Part shown: positions 8,864 through 16,817 of the stretch, piece by piece
How positions within the stretch are numbered: position 1 is the first letter of the stretch
Layout: each line of letters opens with the position of its first letter
NCBI RefSeq assembly: GCF_003254625.1
Contig: NZ_QJRJ01000082.1
Span: 604,895 to 668,894 of the forward strand
DNA length: 64,000 bases
Source: Flavobacterium ginsenosidimutans
GTDB taxonomy: Bacteria; Bacteroidota; Bacteroidia; Flavobacteriales; Flavobacteriaceae
Direction of reading: 5' to 3'
Made by a program: the position numbers and the translations under genes
Notes under the pieces: model-generated
Told to the model about the DNA's origin: nothing
The model's input: the letters and a program-made list of their open reading frames with translations, nothing else
Database searches by the model: none

Positions 8864-9460
8864 ATGGACATCGATATCAAAAGCGCACACGGATTAATTC
8901 CGGCTATAATCCAAGATTCAGAAACAAAAAATGTTTTGATGCTGGGTTATATGAACGAAGAATCGCTTCAAAAAACAATAGAAACCCAAAAAGTAACTTT
9001 TTTCAGCCGTTCTAAGCAAAGACTTTGGACAAAAGGTGAGGAGAGTGGTAACTTTTTGAACTTAGTAAGTATCAAAAACGACTGCGACGGAGATACGCTT
9101 TTAATTCAGGCGAAACCTGTTGGGCCAACTTGTCACACAGGTGCTAATACTTGTTGGCAAGAGCCAAATGATGCGAATTACGGTTTTATTTCTCAGTTAG
9201 AAAATACAATTAAAACTCGTAGAGAAAATGCTGATTCTGAGAAAAGTTATGTAGCTTATTTGTTCGAAAAAGGCATCAATAAAATAGCTCAAAAAGTAGG
9301 TGAAGAAGCTGTAGAAGTTGTTATTGAAGCAAAAGATAGTAATGATGATTTGTTCCTTAGCGAAAGCGCGGATTTATTGTTTCATTATTTAATTCTGCTT
9401 CAAGCAAAAGGTTTTCAGCTGAATGATGTTATTGAAGTTTTGAAAAAGCGTCAGAAATAG
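8864..9460 (+). CDS. hisI: Bifunctional phosphoribosyl-AMP cyclohydrolase / phosphoribosyl-ATP pyrophosphatase HisI(E)
   Basis: Fused enzyme for steps two and three. The N-terminal ~105 residues are the cyclohydrolase: LMLGYMNEESL, then WTKGEESGNFL and the zinc/magnesium segment DCDGDTLLIQ followed by GPTCHTGANTCW, which supplies the Cys ligands. The C-terminal ~85 residues are the all-helical PRA-PH pyrophosphatase with KVGEEAVEVVIEAK. 198 residues, normal for the fusion. It is the last gene, so the operon G-D-C-B-H-A-F-I encodes every histidine enzyme from PRPP onward. Confidence 0.97.
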   Translation: MDIDIKSAHGLIPAIIQDSETKNVLMLGYMNEESLQKTIETQKVTFFSRSKQRLWTKGEESGNFLNLVSIKNDCDGDTLLIQAKPVGPTCHTGANTCWQEPNDANYGFISQLENTIKTRRENADSEKSYVAYLFEKGINKIAQKVGEEAVEVVIEAKDSNDDLFLSESADLLFHYLILLQAKGFQLNDVIEVLKKRQK

Positions 9461-9489
9461 GTTTTAAATAATAGAAATTGTCAATTAAT

Positions 9490-9563
9490 ATAGCCTGCGG
9501 TTTCAACCGCGGGAAACGTATTGTTATATTACATGCACTCCTGCGGTTGAAACCGCGGGCTAT
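9490..9563. repeat. CCTGCGGTTTCAACCGCGGG inverted repeat
   Basis: Two GC-rich arms (9490-9513 and 9540-9563) contain TGCGGTTTCAACCGCGGG and its reverse complement around a 26-base AT-rich centre. Each arm is itself nearly palindromic (CGGTTTCAACCG), so alternative cruciforms are possible. Its GC content stands out sharply from the surroundings. It may act as the 3' hairpin of the his operon, but it lacks a T tract. Confidence 0.75.
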
Positions 9564-9571
9564 GTTTAATA

Positions 9572-9628
9572 CTATTCGGTAAACTTAAAAACCGCAAATT
9601 GTGCTGATTGATGAAAACCAAACTTTGA
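9572..9628 (-). pseudogene. Remnant duplicate of the C-terminus of the adjacent CBM9-like gene
   Basis: Read on the minus strand, these 57 bases encode SKFGFHQSAQFAVFKFTE and a stop. The neighbouring intact gene ends with SKFGFHQPEEFAVFEFIE and a stop: 13 of 18 residues are identical in the same frame, and the stop is in the same place. Upstream of this point the similarity ends and a GTCATTTCGAC word begins. The rest of the copy is gone. This looks like the tail of a former tandem duplicate. Confidence 0.75.
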
Positions 9629-9684
9629 AGTCGAAATGACAAACTATACGATTAAACAATTAACCAAATAAACGGTTAAACAAA

Positions 9685-10383
9685 TTATTCGATAAACTCA
9701 AAAACAGCAAATTCTTCAGGCTGATGAAATCCAAATTTTGAACTCTTATAAGGGTGTAAAGCAAGATATTCAGTTGTGTTACCGTAATCAATTCTAAAAG
9801 CATTTCCTTTCCATTTCGTTCCGATTTTTGGTTTTATAAAGCCTCCATTTTCAATTTTTTCAAGACTAGAAAAGGGAATTTTTATTTCTGCTGTATATCC
9901 ATCAGAATTTATATTGCTTACAGTTTCTATTCCTTTAATATCAAAATTTAGTTCAGTATTCCATCCTCCGCATTCTGGCGAAATACATTTTAAAAGCAAA
10001 TCATAATTTGTAGAAAATGCATTTACTCCAACTTCAATATAATTGTGGCTGTCTCCATCTGGATCCAGAAAAATTTCAACCAAATCATCGGTGTAAAAAA
10101 TTTGAGAATCTTTGTCTTGTGTTTTTCCAATAATATTAGAATCTGTGCATTTATAAGCTAAATAGAGATTTTTTTTATCCCACGAAAGTGAAACAAATGT
10201 ATTCTGTACTGCTTTTTTTTCTGAATCATGAATTGCAAAAGGCCCTAAAAATGGAGTTTTCCAATCAGATAAATCGCCATCAATGCTTATTTTGCTTTTT
10301 GTTTTTGGAATTGGAATATTTTGCGAATTAACAGCTGCTGTTATTATTACGGCCAAAGACGAAAGTATGGTGTCAAATCTCAT
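9685..10383 (-). CDS. Secreted CBM9-like carbohydrate-binding family protein
   Basis: A 232-residue protein with an N-terminal signal sequence (about residues 1-20, ending near NSQN). The rest matches the CBM9-like/DOMON-type beta-sandwich: IDGDLSDW at about 34-41, WDKKNLYLAYKCTD, DDLVEIFLDPDGDSHNYIEVGVN, YTAEIKIPFSSLE and WKGNAFRIDYG. Members are often attached to carbohydrate-active enzymes but also exist alone. It is probably periplasmic or surface-exposed, and its ligand cannot be read from the sequence. It converges on the his operon, and a 57-bp copy of its last codons lies just beyond its stop. Confidence 0.8.
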   Translation of the reverse strand: MRFDTILSSLAVIITAAVNSQNIPIPKTKSKISIDGDLSDWKTPFLGPFAIHDSEKKAVQNTFVSLSWDKKNLYLAYKCTDSNIIGKTQDKDSQIFYTDDLVEIFLDPDGDSHNYIEVGVNAFSTNYDLLLKCISPECGGWNTELNFDIKGIETVSNINSDGYTAEIKIPFSSLEKIENGGFIKPKIGTKWKGNAFRIDYGNTTEYLALHPYKSSKFGFHQPEEFAVFEFIE

Positions 10384-10493
10384 ATTTAAATTCTAATATT
10401 TTGAAACCACTAAAATAGAGAAGATTAATTAAAATTGGAGGTATTTTTTTATCATCAAAATCATAAATTTTTAAATTACTTGATCTGAATGTT

Positions 10494-10501
10494 TACATTT
10501 G
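10494..10501 (+). promoter_or_regulatory. -7 promoter element of the M1 peptidase gene
   Basis: TACATTTG, a perfect TAnnTTTG match, 49 bases before the start codon. I do not see a good -33 partner at the expected distance. Confidence 0.45.
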
Positions 10502-10550
10502 TTAAAAATAAACTGATTTAATTCCTTTATTTCATACAAATTTTTAAATA

Positions 10551-12206
10551 ATGAAAAAATACTTTAGTGGCGTTTTTATCGCCTTTTTGGTTGGTTTCAC
10601 TGCAAATGCACAAGGACTTTTAAACAAGTCAGAAACTGTTTTTACGCATCAGGATACATTGCGAGGCAGTATTACAAAAGAAAGAGCTTGGTGGGATTTA
10701 AAATACTATCATTTGGATGTGAAAGTAAAGCCATCTGATAAATTTATTTCGGGTACTAACACCGTTCGTTATGCTGTTTTAACAGAAAACAACAGAATGC
10801 AGATTGATTTGCAGCAGCCGATGAACATCACTAAAGTAACTCAAAACGGAAAAGAGTTAAAGTTTGAAAGAGATGGAAATGCTTTTTTTATCACTTTAAG
10901 CGAAAAACAAAAAGTTGGAGATACTAAAGAGATTGTAATTTCTTATGAAGGGAAACCGAAAGAAGCAGTTAGAGCTCCTTGGGACGGCGGATTTTCTTGG
11001 AAAAAGGATAAAAATGGAAAAGATTTTATTGCTACATCTTGTCAAGGTTTAGGCGCGAGCGTTTGGTGGCCATGCAAAGATCATATGTATGATGAAGTTG
11101 AAAACATGTTAATCAGCGTGAATGTTCCTGGCGATTTGACAGAAGTTTCTAACGGAAGATTGAAGAGTGTTAAAAAAGAAAAAGACGGCACAAAAACCTT
11201 CAATTGGTATGTTTCTAATCCAATCAATAATTATGGTGTAAATATTAATATTGGTGATTATGCAAACTTTACTGAAGTTTTCAAAGGAGAAAAAGGAAAC
11301 TTAGATTGCAGTTATTATGTTTTAAAGGATAATCTGGCTTTGGCAAAAGAACATTTTAAAGATGCTCCAAAAATGTTGAAAGCTTTTGAAAATTGGTTTG
11401 GACCTTATCCTTTTTACGAAGACAGCTATAAATTAGTTGAAGTGCCTTATTTAGGAATGGAACACCAAAGTTCTGTTACTTATGGGAATCAGTATAAACA
11501 AGGTTATTTAGGAAAAGATCTTAGTGGAACTGGATGGGGATTAAAATTTGATTTTATCATTATTCATGAATCAGGGCACGAATGGTTTGCTAATAATATT
11601 ACATACAAAGACATAGCTGATATGTGGATTCATGAGAGTTTCACTAATTATTCTGAAAGCCTTTTTATTGAGTATTATTATGGTAAAGAAGCAGCAGCTG
11701 AATATGTGATTGGATGCAGAAATGGTATTGAAAATGATAAACCAATTATTGGTCATTACGATGTAAACAATGAAGGATCTGGCGATATGTACCCAAAAGG
11801 AGCGAATATGCTTCATACAATTCGTCAGGTTATTAATGACGATGCTAAATGGAAATCTATTTTAAGAGGTTTAAATAAAACTTTTTATCATCAAACCGTG
11901 ACTTCAAAACAAATTGAGGATTATATTAACGAGCAATCGGGAATTAATTTCAATAGAGTTTATGCGCAATATTTGACTACAACTAAAATTCCTGTTTTTG
12001 AATATATGTTTAAAAACGGAACTTTAGGATACCATTGGACAAATTGTGTTTCGAAATTTGATATGCCGGTAAAAGTTACATTAAACGGAGTTGAAACTTG
12101 GCTGAAACCAACAACAGAATGGCAATCAATAAAAACAACAAGTGAGGATAGAAAGCTGGAAGTTGATAAAAACTTCTATGTTACGACTTCTAATATTGTG
12201 GAATAA
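10551..12206 (+). CDS. Secreted M1 family metallopeptidase (aminopeptidase N-like)
   Basis: Zinc exopeptidase of the gluzincin clan, 551 residues with a signal peptide (about residues 1-20, cleavage near NAQG). The zinc site is HESGH (His339, Glu340, His343) with the third ligand Glu362 exactly 18 residues later in MWIHESF. The substrate-binding GMEH segment replaces the classical GAMEN motif (YLGMEHQSS), a variation often seen in Bacteroidota M1 proteins. The N-terminal beta domain spans roughly residues 40-240. It is likely periplasmic and degrades peptides for nutrition. Monocistronic between two convergent or divergent neighbours. Confidence 0.93.
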   Translation: MKKYFSGVFIAFLVGFTANAQGLLNKSETVFTHQDTLRGSITKERAWWDLKYYHLDVKVKPSDKFISGTNTVRYAVLTENNRMQIDLQQPMNITKVTQNGKELKFERDGNAFFITLSEKQKVGDTKEIVISYEGKPKEAVRAPWDGGFSWKKDKNGKDFIATSCQGLGASVWWPCKDHMYDEVENMLISVNVPGDLTEVSNGRLKSVKKEKDGTKTFNWYVSNPINNYGVNINIGDYANFTEVFKGEKGNLDCSYYVLKDNLALAKEHFKDAPKMLKAFENWFGPYPFYEDSYKLVEVPYLGMEHQSSVTYGNQYKQGYLGKDLSGTGWGLKFDFIIIHESGHEWFANNITYKDIADMWIHESFTNYSESLFIEYYYGKEAAAEYVIGCRNGIENDKPIIGHYDVNNEGSGDMYPKGANMLHTIRQVINDDAKWKSILRGLNKTFYHQTVTSKQIEDYINEQSGINFNRVYAQYLTTTKIPVFEYMFKNGTLGYHWTNCVSKFDMPVKVTLNGVETWLKPTTEWQSIKTTSEDRKLEVDKNFYVTTSNIVE

Positions 12207-12265
12207 AGTTTAAGAAATTCCAATATAAAAATTCTAAATTCCAAAATTGGAATTTTATTAATACT

Positions 12266-12305
12266 AAACCCGACAGGTTTTAAAAATCTGTCGGGTTTGT
12301 TTTTT
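12266..12305 (+). terminator. Terminator after the M1 peptidase gene
   Basis: AAACCCGACAG (12266-12276) pairs with CTGTCGGGTTT (12288-12298), followed by GTTTTTT. A perfect 11-bp stem with a T tract, 60 bases after the stop codon. Confidence 0.85.
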
Positions 12306-12312
12306 GCGTAAA

Positions 12313-12417
12313 GTTGTCATCCTGAGGAACGAAGGATCACACTAGAAACTATCGAATAGTAATTTTCCAATCTTTGTTGATTTACGAGTGTGATCCTTCG
12401 TTCCTCAGGATGACAAC
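12313..12417. repeat. Perfect 31-bp inverted repeat (CATCCTGAGGAACGAAGGATC element)
   Basis: Arms 12313-12343 and 12387-12417 are exact reverse complements, separated by 43 bases. The arms include GTCATCCTGAGGAACG and AAGGATCACACT. This is an intergenic palindromic element in the gap between two convergent genes; it encodes nothing. Confidence 0.88.
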
Positions 12418-12453
12418 AAAAGCGCTAAAAAAGTAAGTTTTTTTAGCGCTTTT
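12418..12453. terminator. Bidirectional terminator between convergent genes
   Basis: AAAAGCGCTAAAAAA (12418-12432) pairs with TTTTTTTAGCGCTTTT (12438-12453) around GTAAG. The A and T tracts on both sides allow it to work in either direction, mainly for the minus-strand gene that ends at 12496. Confidence 0.7.
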
Positions 12454-12495
12454 GTTATTGGAATTTGGAATTTAGAGAATTGGAGTTTAAAAAAC

Positions 12496-14040
12496 TTATC
12501 GATTATTCAATTTCGCTTTTTCTCTAATAATATCCGCAATTTTTCTGTTTTCTATTTTGCTTTCAAGCCATGAAATGATATCTAAGTATAAAAAAGCTCT
12601 TTTTTCGTAGGTATTCTTTTCAAGTTCTACAAAACGAGTATGCATTTTTTTAAATTCCTTTTTAATATCAGCAGGGTAGAAGTTGTTTAAGTTTCTAAGG
12701 AATTTTATGATCTCTTTTTGAACCTCGTGTAAGTCATTCATTTTCAATAAAAACTTATACGTGCTCTTCAAATGATTTTCTAAATAATAATCTTTTCCAA
12801 GCTCATAATGCGCAATCAGCGATAACAATCTCGCGAAACACATTAAATCCTCACGCATTGTCAAGTTTTTATTGTTGATGATTTTATCTAAGTAATTAAT
12901 GCATTCATTGTATTTTTCGCTACCAAAATAAATAGAAGCAATTTTATAGAAAAACAGCATTTCGTGATGCTCATCCAGATGTTCGCTGTGTAATTTCAGT
13001 TTATTTAAAATCTCAGGAATTAAATATTCGCTTTCCGCGAAAGTACCTTCCAAGATATGTAGATTTAACTTGTTATTGTAAACATATAGAAATGATAGTG
13101 ACGCAATGTTGTCATTTACAGGGAATTTTGGATCAGCAATAGTCTCTTCTAGAAGATTCAGGTATCTTTTGAAATTCGATGTATATTTTAACATATAAAG
13201 CGATTCTAAGAAATAATGATTTCCTTTTAAGAAAAATACAGGATTCAGATAGATCATATTTGGATTATCATAAAATAATGTAACCCATTTATAGGCATAT
13301 TTATAACTTGCTAAAAAGTCCTGAACCAAGAAGCTTCGCCATAAATTGGCATTGTAAAACCAGTATTTTTCTCGGAAACCAAATTTGCTTTCGTCTAACT
13401 TTGAAATATGTCTGTTGAAATAATCATCAATATACTTGTATTCGGCATCGCTTTTTACATATCCTGTTTTCAGCATGATTCCATACAACTGAAGTGATAA
13501 GTTTGATAATTTACTTGAAATTGTATTTCTGTAGTTTAATTCTTTTGCCTGAATAACCAGTTCGTCTGCGCGGCCTTGGATACTTCGGGTAATATATTGC
13601 GATTCGATTAATTTTTCGAATTCTACAATCTCATACGCCATATATTTTTCATCATTTTCAAGGGCTTGCTGTTTTGTTTTGTCTAATATTTTTAAACTCT
13701 GCTTATATAATCCTTTATTATAAAGAATAACAGCAAAATCCATTTGCTCTCGAAGCTGATAACGAATGTTTTGGCTAGGAATATTTAACCTTATACTAAC
13801 CAAGATTTGTTTGTATAAGTATGATTTTAAGTTAGATAGCTGTACTTTTTGAATGACGCCACTTTTTAAAATGAGTTTTTCATCATAAACTTCAGATTTA
13901 TCGAGAATATTGAATAATTCGATAAATTTTGTGTTTGAACTCGTCTCTAATCGGCTTGCAAAAATTTTAAACTGTCTTTTTTCTGATTTCGAAAGTGATT
14001 TGATTAAAACAAATAAGAAATCTTTTTGATGGTTAGCCAT
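12496..14040 (-). CDS. Conserved hypothetical helical-repeat protein
   Basis: A 514-residue cytoplasmic protein without signal peptide or membrane segments. It begins MANHQKDFLFVLIKSLSKSEKRQFKIFASR and is rich in Leu, Tyr, Lys and Asn. The central and C-terminal parts look like degenerate TPR or similar alpha-helical hairpins, for example the KYNECINYLDKIINNKN and YNKGLYKQSLKILDKTK segments. Proteins of this kind are widespread in flavobacteria, but I know of no function. It is divergent from leuA with 149 bases between the two starts, so the promoters face each other. Confidence 0.7.
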   Translation of the reverse strand: MANHQKDFLFVLIKSLSKSEKRQFKIFASRLETSSNTKFIELFNILDKSEVYDEKLILKSGVIQKVQLSNLKSYLYKQILVSIRLNIPSQNIRYQLREQMDFAVILYNKGLYKQSLKILDKTKQQALENDEKYMAYEIVEFEKLIESQYITRSIQGRADELVIQAKELNYRNTISSKLSNLSLQLYGIMLKTGYVKSDAEYKYIDDYFNRHISKLDESKFGFREKYWFYNANLWRSFLVQDFLASYKYAYKWVTLFYDNPNMIYLNPVFFLKGNHYFLESLYMLKYTSNFKRYLNLLEETIADPKFPVNDNIASLSFLYVYNNKLNLHILEGTFAESEYLIPEILNKLKLHSEHLDEHHEMLFFYKIASIYFGSEKYNECINYLDKIINNKNLTMREDLMCFARLLSLIAHYELGKDYYLENHLKSTYKFLLKMNDLHEVQKEIIKFLRNLNNFYPADIKKEFKKMHTRFVELEKNTYEKRAFLYLDIISWLESKIENRKIADIIREKAKLNNR

Positions 14041-14133
14041 TGTAAAAAATAATAATGTAACTTATTGATAATAAATTAGTTAATAAGATATAAAACGTTT
14101 TATGAGCAGTATAATTTCATGAAAACGAATTTC

Positions 14134-14160
14134 GTACTGCGATAGTACAATATATATTTG
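14134..14160 (+). promoter_or_regulatory. leuA promoter with a small palindrome
   Basis: TATATTTG at 14153-14160 is a perfect -7 element 29 bases before leuA. Just upstream, GTACTGCGATAGTAC (14134-14148) is a palindrome of 5-bp arms around 5 bases, placed between the -33 and -7 positions where a repressor would block polymerase. I see no leucine leader peptide. Confidence 0.5.
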
Positions 14161-14189
14161 TTATCAAGATGTGAAATTACATTAAATTA

Positions 14190-15371
14190 ATGAATATGAA
14201 TAGAGAGAAAGTTCAAATTTTTGACACCACTTTGCGAGATGGTGAACAAGTCCCAGGATGTAAGTTAGATACTAAACAAAAATTAGTTATCGCAGAACGA
14301 CTTGACAAAATGGGGGTTGACATTATCGAAGCAGGGTTTCCTGTGTCAAGTCCGGGCGATTTTTTATCGGTCTCTGAGATTTGTAAAATTGTAGAAAATG
14401 CAACCGTCTGCGGACTAACAAGAGCCGTAAAAAATGACATTGATGTTGCGGCAGCTGCCTTAAAGCACGCTAAGAAACCTAGAATCCATACTGGAATCGG
14501 AACCTCAGAATCTCACATACTCCACAAATTACAAACTACGCCTGAAGATATTATTGCAAGAGCGAAATTCGCTGTAGCACATGCAAAATCGTATGTAGAA
14601 GATGTTGAATTCTATGCAGAGGATGCAGGAAGAACTGATAATGCATTCTTAGCAAAAGTTTGCGAAGAAGTTATCAAATCTGGAGCAACTGTATTGAATA
14701 TTCCTGATACTACTGGATATTGTCTTCCAGAAGAATACGGAGCAAAAATTAAATACTTGAAAGAAAACGTAAAAGGAATCGAAAACGTAATCCTTTCATG
14801 TCACTGTCATAATGATTTAGGAATGGCAACTGCAAACTCAATCGCAGGTGCTATCAATGGAGCAAGACAAATTGAATGTACAATTAATGGTATTGGTGAA
14901 AGAGCTGGAAATACTGCACTTGAAGAAGTAGTAATGATTTTCAAACAACACCCTTACTTAAATTTAGATACAAACATCAATACAAGAGAATTAAACGAAA
15001 TGAGTCGTTTAGTTTCTGAAAGTATGGGAATGATTGTTCAGCCAAATAAGGCAATCGTAGGAGCAAATGCTTTTGCACACAGTTCTGGAATTCACCAAGA
15101 TGGTGTAATTAAAAACAGAGCAACTTACGAGATTATGGATCCGCTAGATGTGGGTGTAAATGAATCTTCAATCATTTTAACAGCAAGAAGCGGAAGAGCT
15201 GCTTTGGCTTACCGTGCTAAAAAAGTAGGTTACGAATTGACAAAAACACAATTAGATATCGTTTATATCGAATTCTTGAAATTCGCTGACATTAAAAAAG
15301 AAGTTGTAGACGCAGATATTCATCAGATTATTGAAGCTTCTAAAATAGAAGGCGAATTAATCAGAAGTTAA
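14190..15371 (+). CDS. leuA: 2-isopropylmalate synthase LeuA (short form)
   Basis: Condenses acetyl-CoA with 2-oxoisovalerate, the first committed step of leucine synthesis. The TIM-barrel catalytic motifs are intact: DTTLRDGEQ at the N-terminus, and the metal-binding HCHNDLGMATAN segment near residue 208, followed by NGIGERAGNTALEEV. At 393 residues it lacks the C-terminal leucine-binding regulatory domain of the ~510-residue LeuA, so it may not be feedback-inhibited in the usual way. Homocitrate or citramalate synthase is a less likely alternative given the adjoining leuB. An alternative start two codons later (ATG 14196) is equally possible. Confidence 0.92.
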   Translation: MNMNREKVQIFDTTLRDGEQVPGCKLDTKQKLVIAERLDKMGVDIIEAGFPVSSPGDFLSVSEICKIVENATVCGLTRAVKNDIDVAAAALKHAKKPRIHTGIGTSESHILHKLQTTPEDIIARAKFAVAHAKSYVEDVEFYAEDAGRTDNAFLAKVCEEVIKSGATVLNIPDTTGYCLPEEYGAKIKYLKENVKGIENVILSCHCHNDLGMATANSIAGAINGARQIECTINGIGERAGNTALEEVVMIFKQHPYLNLDTNINTRELNEMSRLVSESMGMIVQPNKAIVGANAFAHSSGIHQDGVIKNRATYEIMDPLDVGVNESSIILTARSGRAALAYRAKKVGYELTKTQLDIVYIEFLKFADIKKEVVDADIHQIIEASKIEGELIRS

Positions 15372-15428
15372 TATTTCAAAAATAAATTTGGAACAATAAG
15401 GATTTAAAGACATAAAGAGCGAGAGATT

Positions 15429-16547
15429 ATGAATTTAAAAATTGCAGTTTTACCAGGAGATGGAATTGGGCCTGAGGTAATTTTACAAGCCAAGAAAGCT
15501 TTGTACGCCATTGGCGAAGTGTATAATCATGAATTTGTTTTTGAAGAAGCGCTGATGGGAGCGGTTGCTATCGATAAAACGGGAAATCCTTTACCGGAGC
15601 AAACTCTGAATCTTTGTCTTAACACAGATGCAGTTTTGCTTGGTGCGATTGGAGATCCTAAATACGATAACAATCCAAATGCCAAAGTTCGTCCAGAACA
15701 AGGATTATTAAAACTGCGAAAAGAATTAGGATTGTTTGCTAATATTCGTCCTATAAAACCTTATAAAGCCTTAATTGAAGCTTCTCCTTTAAAGAGAGAA
15801 ATTATTGAAGGAGCTGATTTTACCATTTTTAGAGAATTAACAGGTGGTGCTTATTTTGGAGCTAAAACACTAAATGAAGAAGGAACACATGCTTCTGATT
15901 TATGTGAATATTCAGAAGAAGAAATCACTAGAATAGCACATTTAGCTTTTAAATCGGCACAAAAAAGACGCAAAAAGCTAACATTGGTTGATAAAGCAAA
16001 TGTTTTGGAAACTTCTAGATTGTGGAGAAAAGTAGTTCAGAAAGTGAGCGAAGAGTATTCAGATGTAGCTTTAGATTTCTTATTTGTGGATAATGCAGCA
16101 ATGCAGTTAATCTTAAATCCAAAACAGTTTGATGTGATTTTGACTGAGAACTTATTTGGAGATATTTTATCTGATGAAGCTAGTGTAATTACAGGATCTA
16201 TTGGTTTATTGCCATCAGTATCTTTAGGAGAGAAAAATGCTTTGTTTGAGCCAATTCACGGATCATATCCACAGGCAAAAGGAAAAAACATTGCTAATCC
16301 GATTGCTTCGATTTTAGCGGCTGCGCTTTTGCTGGAGCATTTTGGATTGACTAAAGAAGCTCATGTAGTTTATAAAGCGGTAGAAAAAGCAATTGAATAC
16401 AAAGTAGTTACAGTTGATTTGAAACCAGATTCAAAATTTGGAACAAACGAAGTAGGAGAGTTCGTTTCTAATTTTATTTTCAGTAAAGATGATTTGCTGT
16501 ATTTTAATAATGACAATGTAAGTATTGGGCAATCGACAATTGTTTAA
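15429..16547 (+). CDS. leuB: 3-isopropylmalate dehydrogenase LeuB
   Basis: NAD-dependent oxidative decarboxylation of 3-isopropylmalate in leucine synthesis. 372 residues. Landmarks: LPGDGIGPEV at the N-terminus, the substrate-binding PEQGLLKLRKELGLFANIRP, FRELTGGAYFG, DKANVLETSRLWR, and the metal-binding DNAAMQL and ENLFGDILSDEAS, then EPIHGSYPQAKGKNIANP. It follows leuA by 57 bases in the same operon. The isomerase genes leuC and leuD, which act between these two enzymes, are not in the window. Confidence 0.96.
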   Translation: MNLKIAVLPGDGIGPEVILQAKKALYAIGEVYNHEFVFEEALMGAVAIDKTGNPLPEQTLNLCLNTDAVLLGAIGDPKYDNNPNAKVRPEQGLLKLRKELGLFANIRPIKPYKALIEASPLKREIIEGADFTIFRELTGGAYFGAKTLNEEGTHASDLCEYSEEEITRIAHLAFKSAQKRRKKLTLVDKANVLETSRLWRKVVQKVSEEYSDVALDFLFVDNAAMQLILNPKQFDVILTENLFGDILSDEASVITGSIGLLPSVSLGEKNALFEPIHGSYPQAKGKNIANPIASILAAALLLEHFGLTKEAHVVYKAVEKAIEYKVVTVDLKPDSKFGTNEVGEFVSNFIFSKDDLLYFNNDNVSIGQSTIV

Positions 16548-16629
16548 TCTTTTTTGTTAAAATGTGAAGATAATAACAAGAAGTCTTTGAAATGTTGAGA
16601 TTTTGTTTTTTTAGTTGCTTAAGTTTATT

Positions 16630-16637
16630 TACTTTTG
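16630..16637 (+). promoter_or_regulatory. -7 promoter element of the ilv operon
   Basis: TACTTTTG, a TAnnTTTG match 19 bases before the leader peptide start. A TTTTG at 16601-16605 lies 24 bases upstream, a little far for a -33 element. Confidence 0.55.
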
Positions 16638-16656
16638 TAACACTAAAAAACAAAGG

Positions 16657-16731
16657 ATGCAAATCTCAATTATTATTACTTCTGTCGTTGTTGTCAATGT
16701 GATTCACACATCTGCATCGGGAATGTTATAA
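16657..16731 (+). CDS. ilv operon leader peptide (Ile/Val-rich)
   Basis: A 24-codon open frame, with Ile at positions 3, 5, 6, 7 and 16, Val at 10-13 and 15, and Leu at 24. Eleven of 24 codons are branched-chain. It lies between a -7 promoter element and a strong terminator in front of ilvD, the arrangement of the classical ilv attenuators. Scarcity of charged Ile or Val tRNA would stall ribosomes on the III or VVVV run. The sequence is not similar to flanking proteins. No Shine-Dalgarno sequence is apparent. Confidence 0.85.
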   Translation: MQISIIITSVVVVNVIHTSASGML

Positions 16732-16754
16732 ATATAATTGAAAGACTATATTAC

Positions 16755-16786
16755 AAACCTTCCAAATACTTGGAAGGTTTTTTTTT
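16755..16786 (+). terminator. ilv attenuator terminator
   Basis: AAACCTTCCAA (16755-16765) pairs with TTGGAAGGTTT (16770-16780) around ATAC, followed by TTTTTT. It lies 24 bases after the leader stop and 32 bases before ilvD. A competing antiterminator is less obvious by eye than in the his leader. Confidence 0.82.
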
Positions 16787-16817
16787 GAACAAAAAATTAA
16801 AAAATAAATAAGCAATA

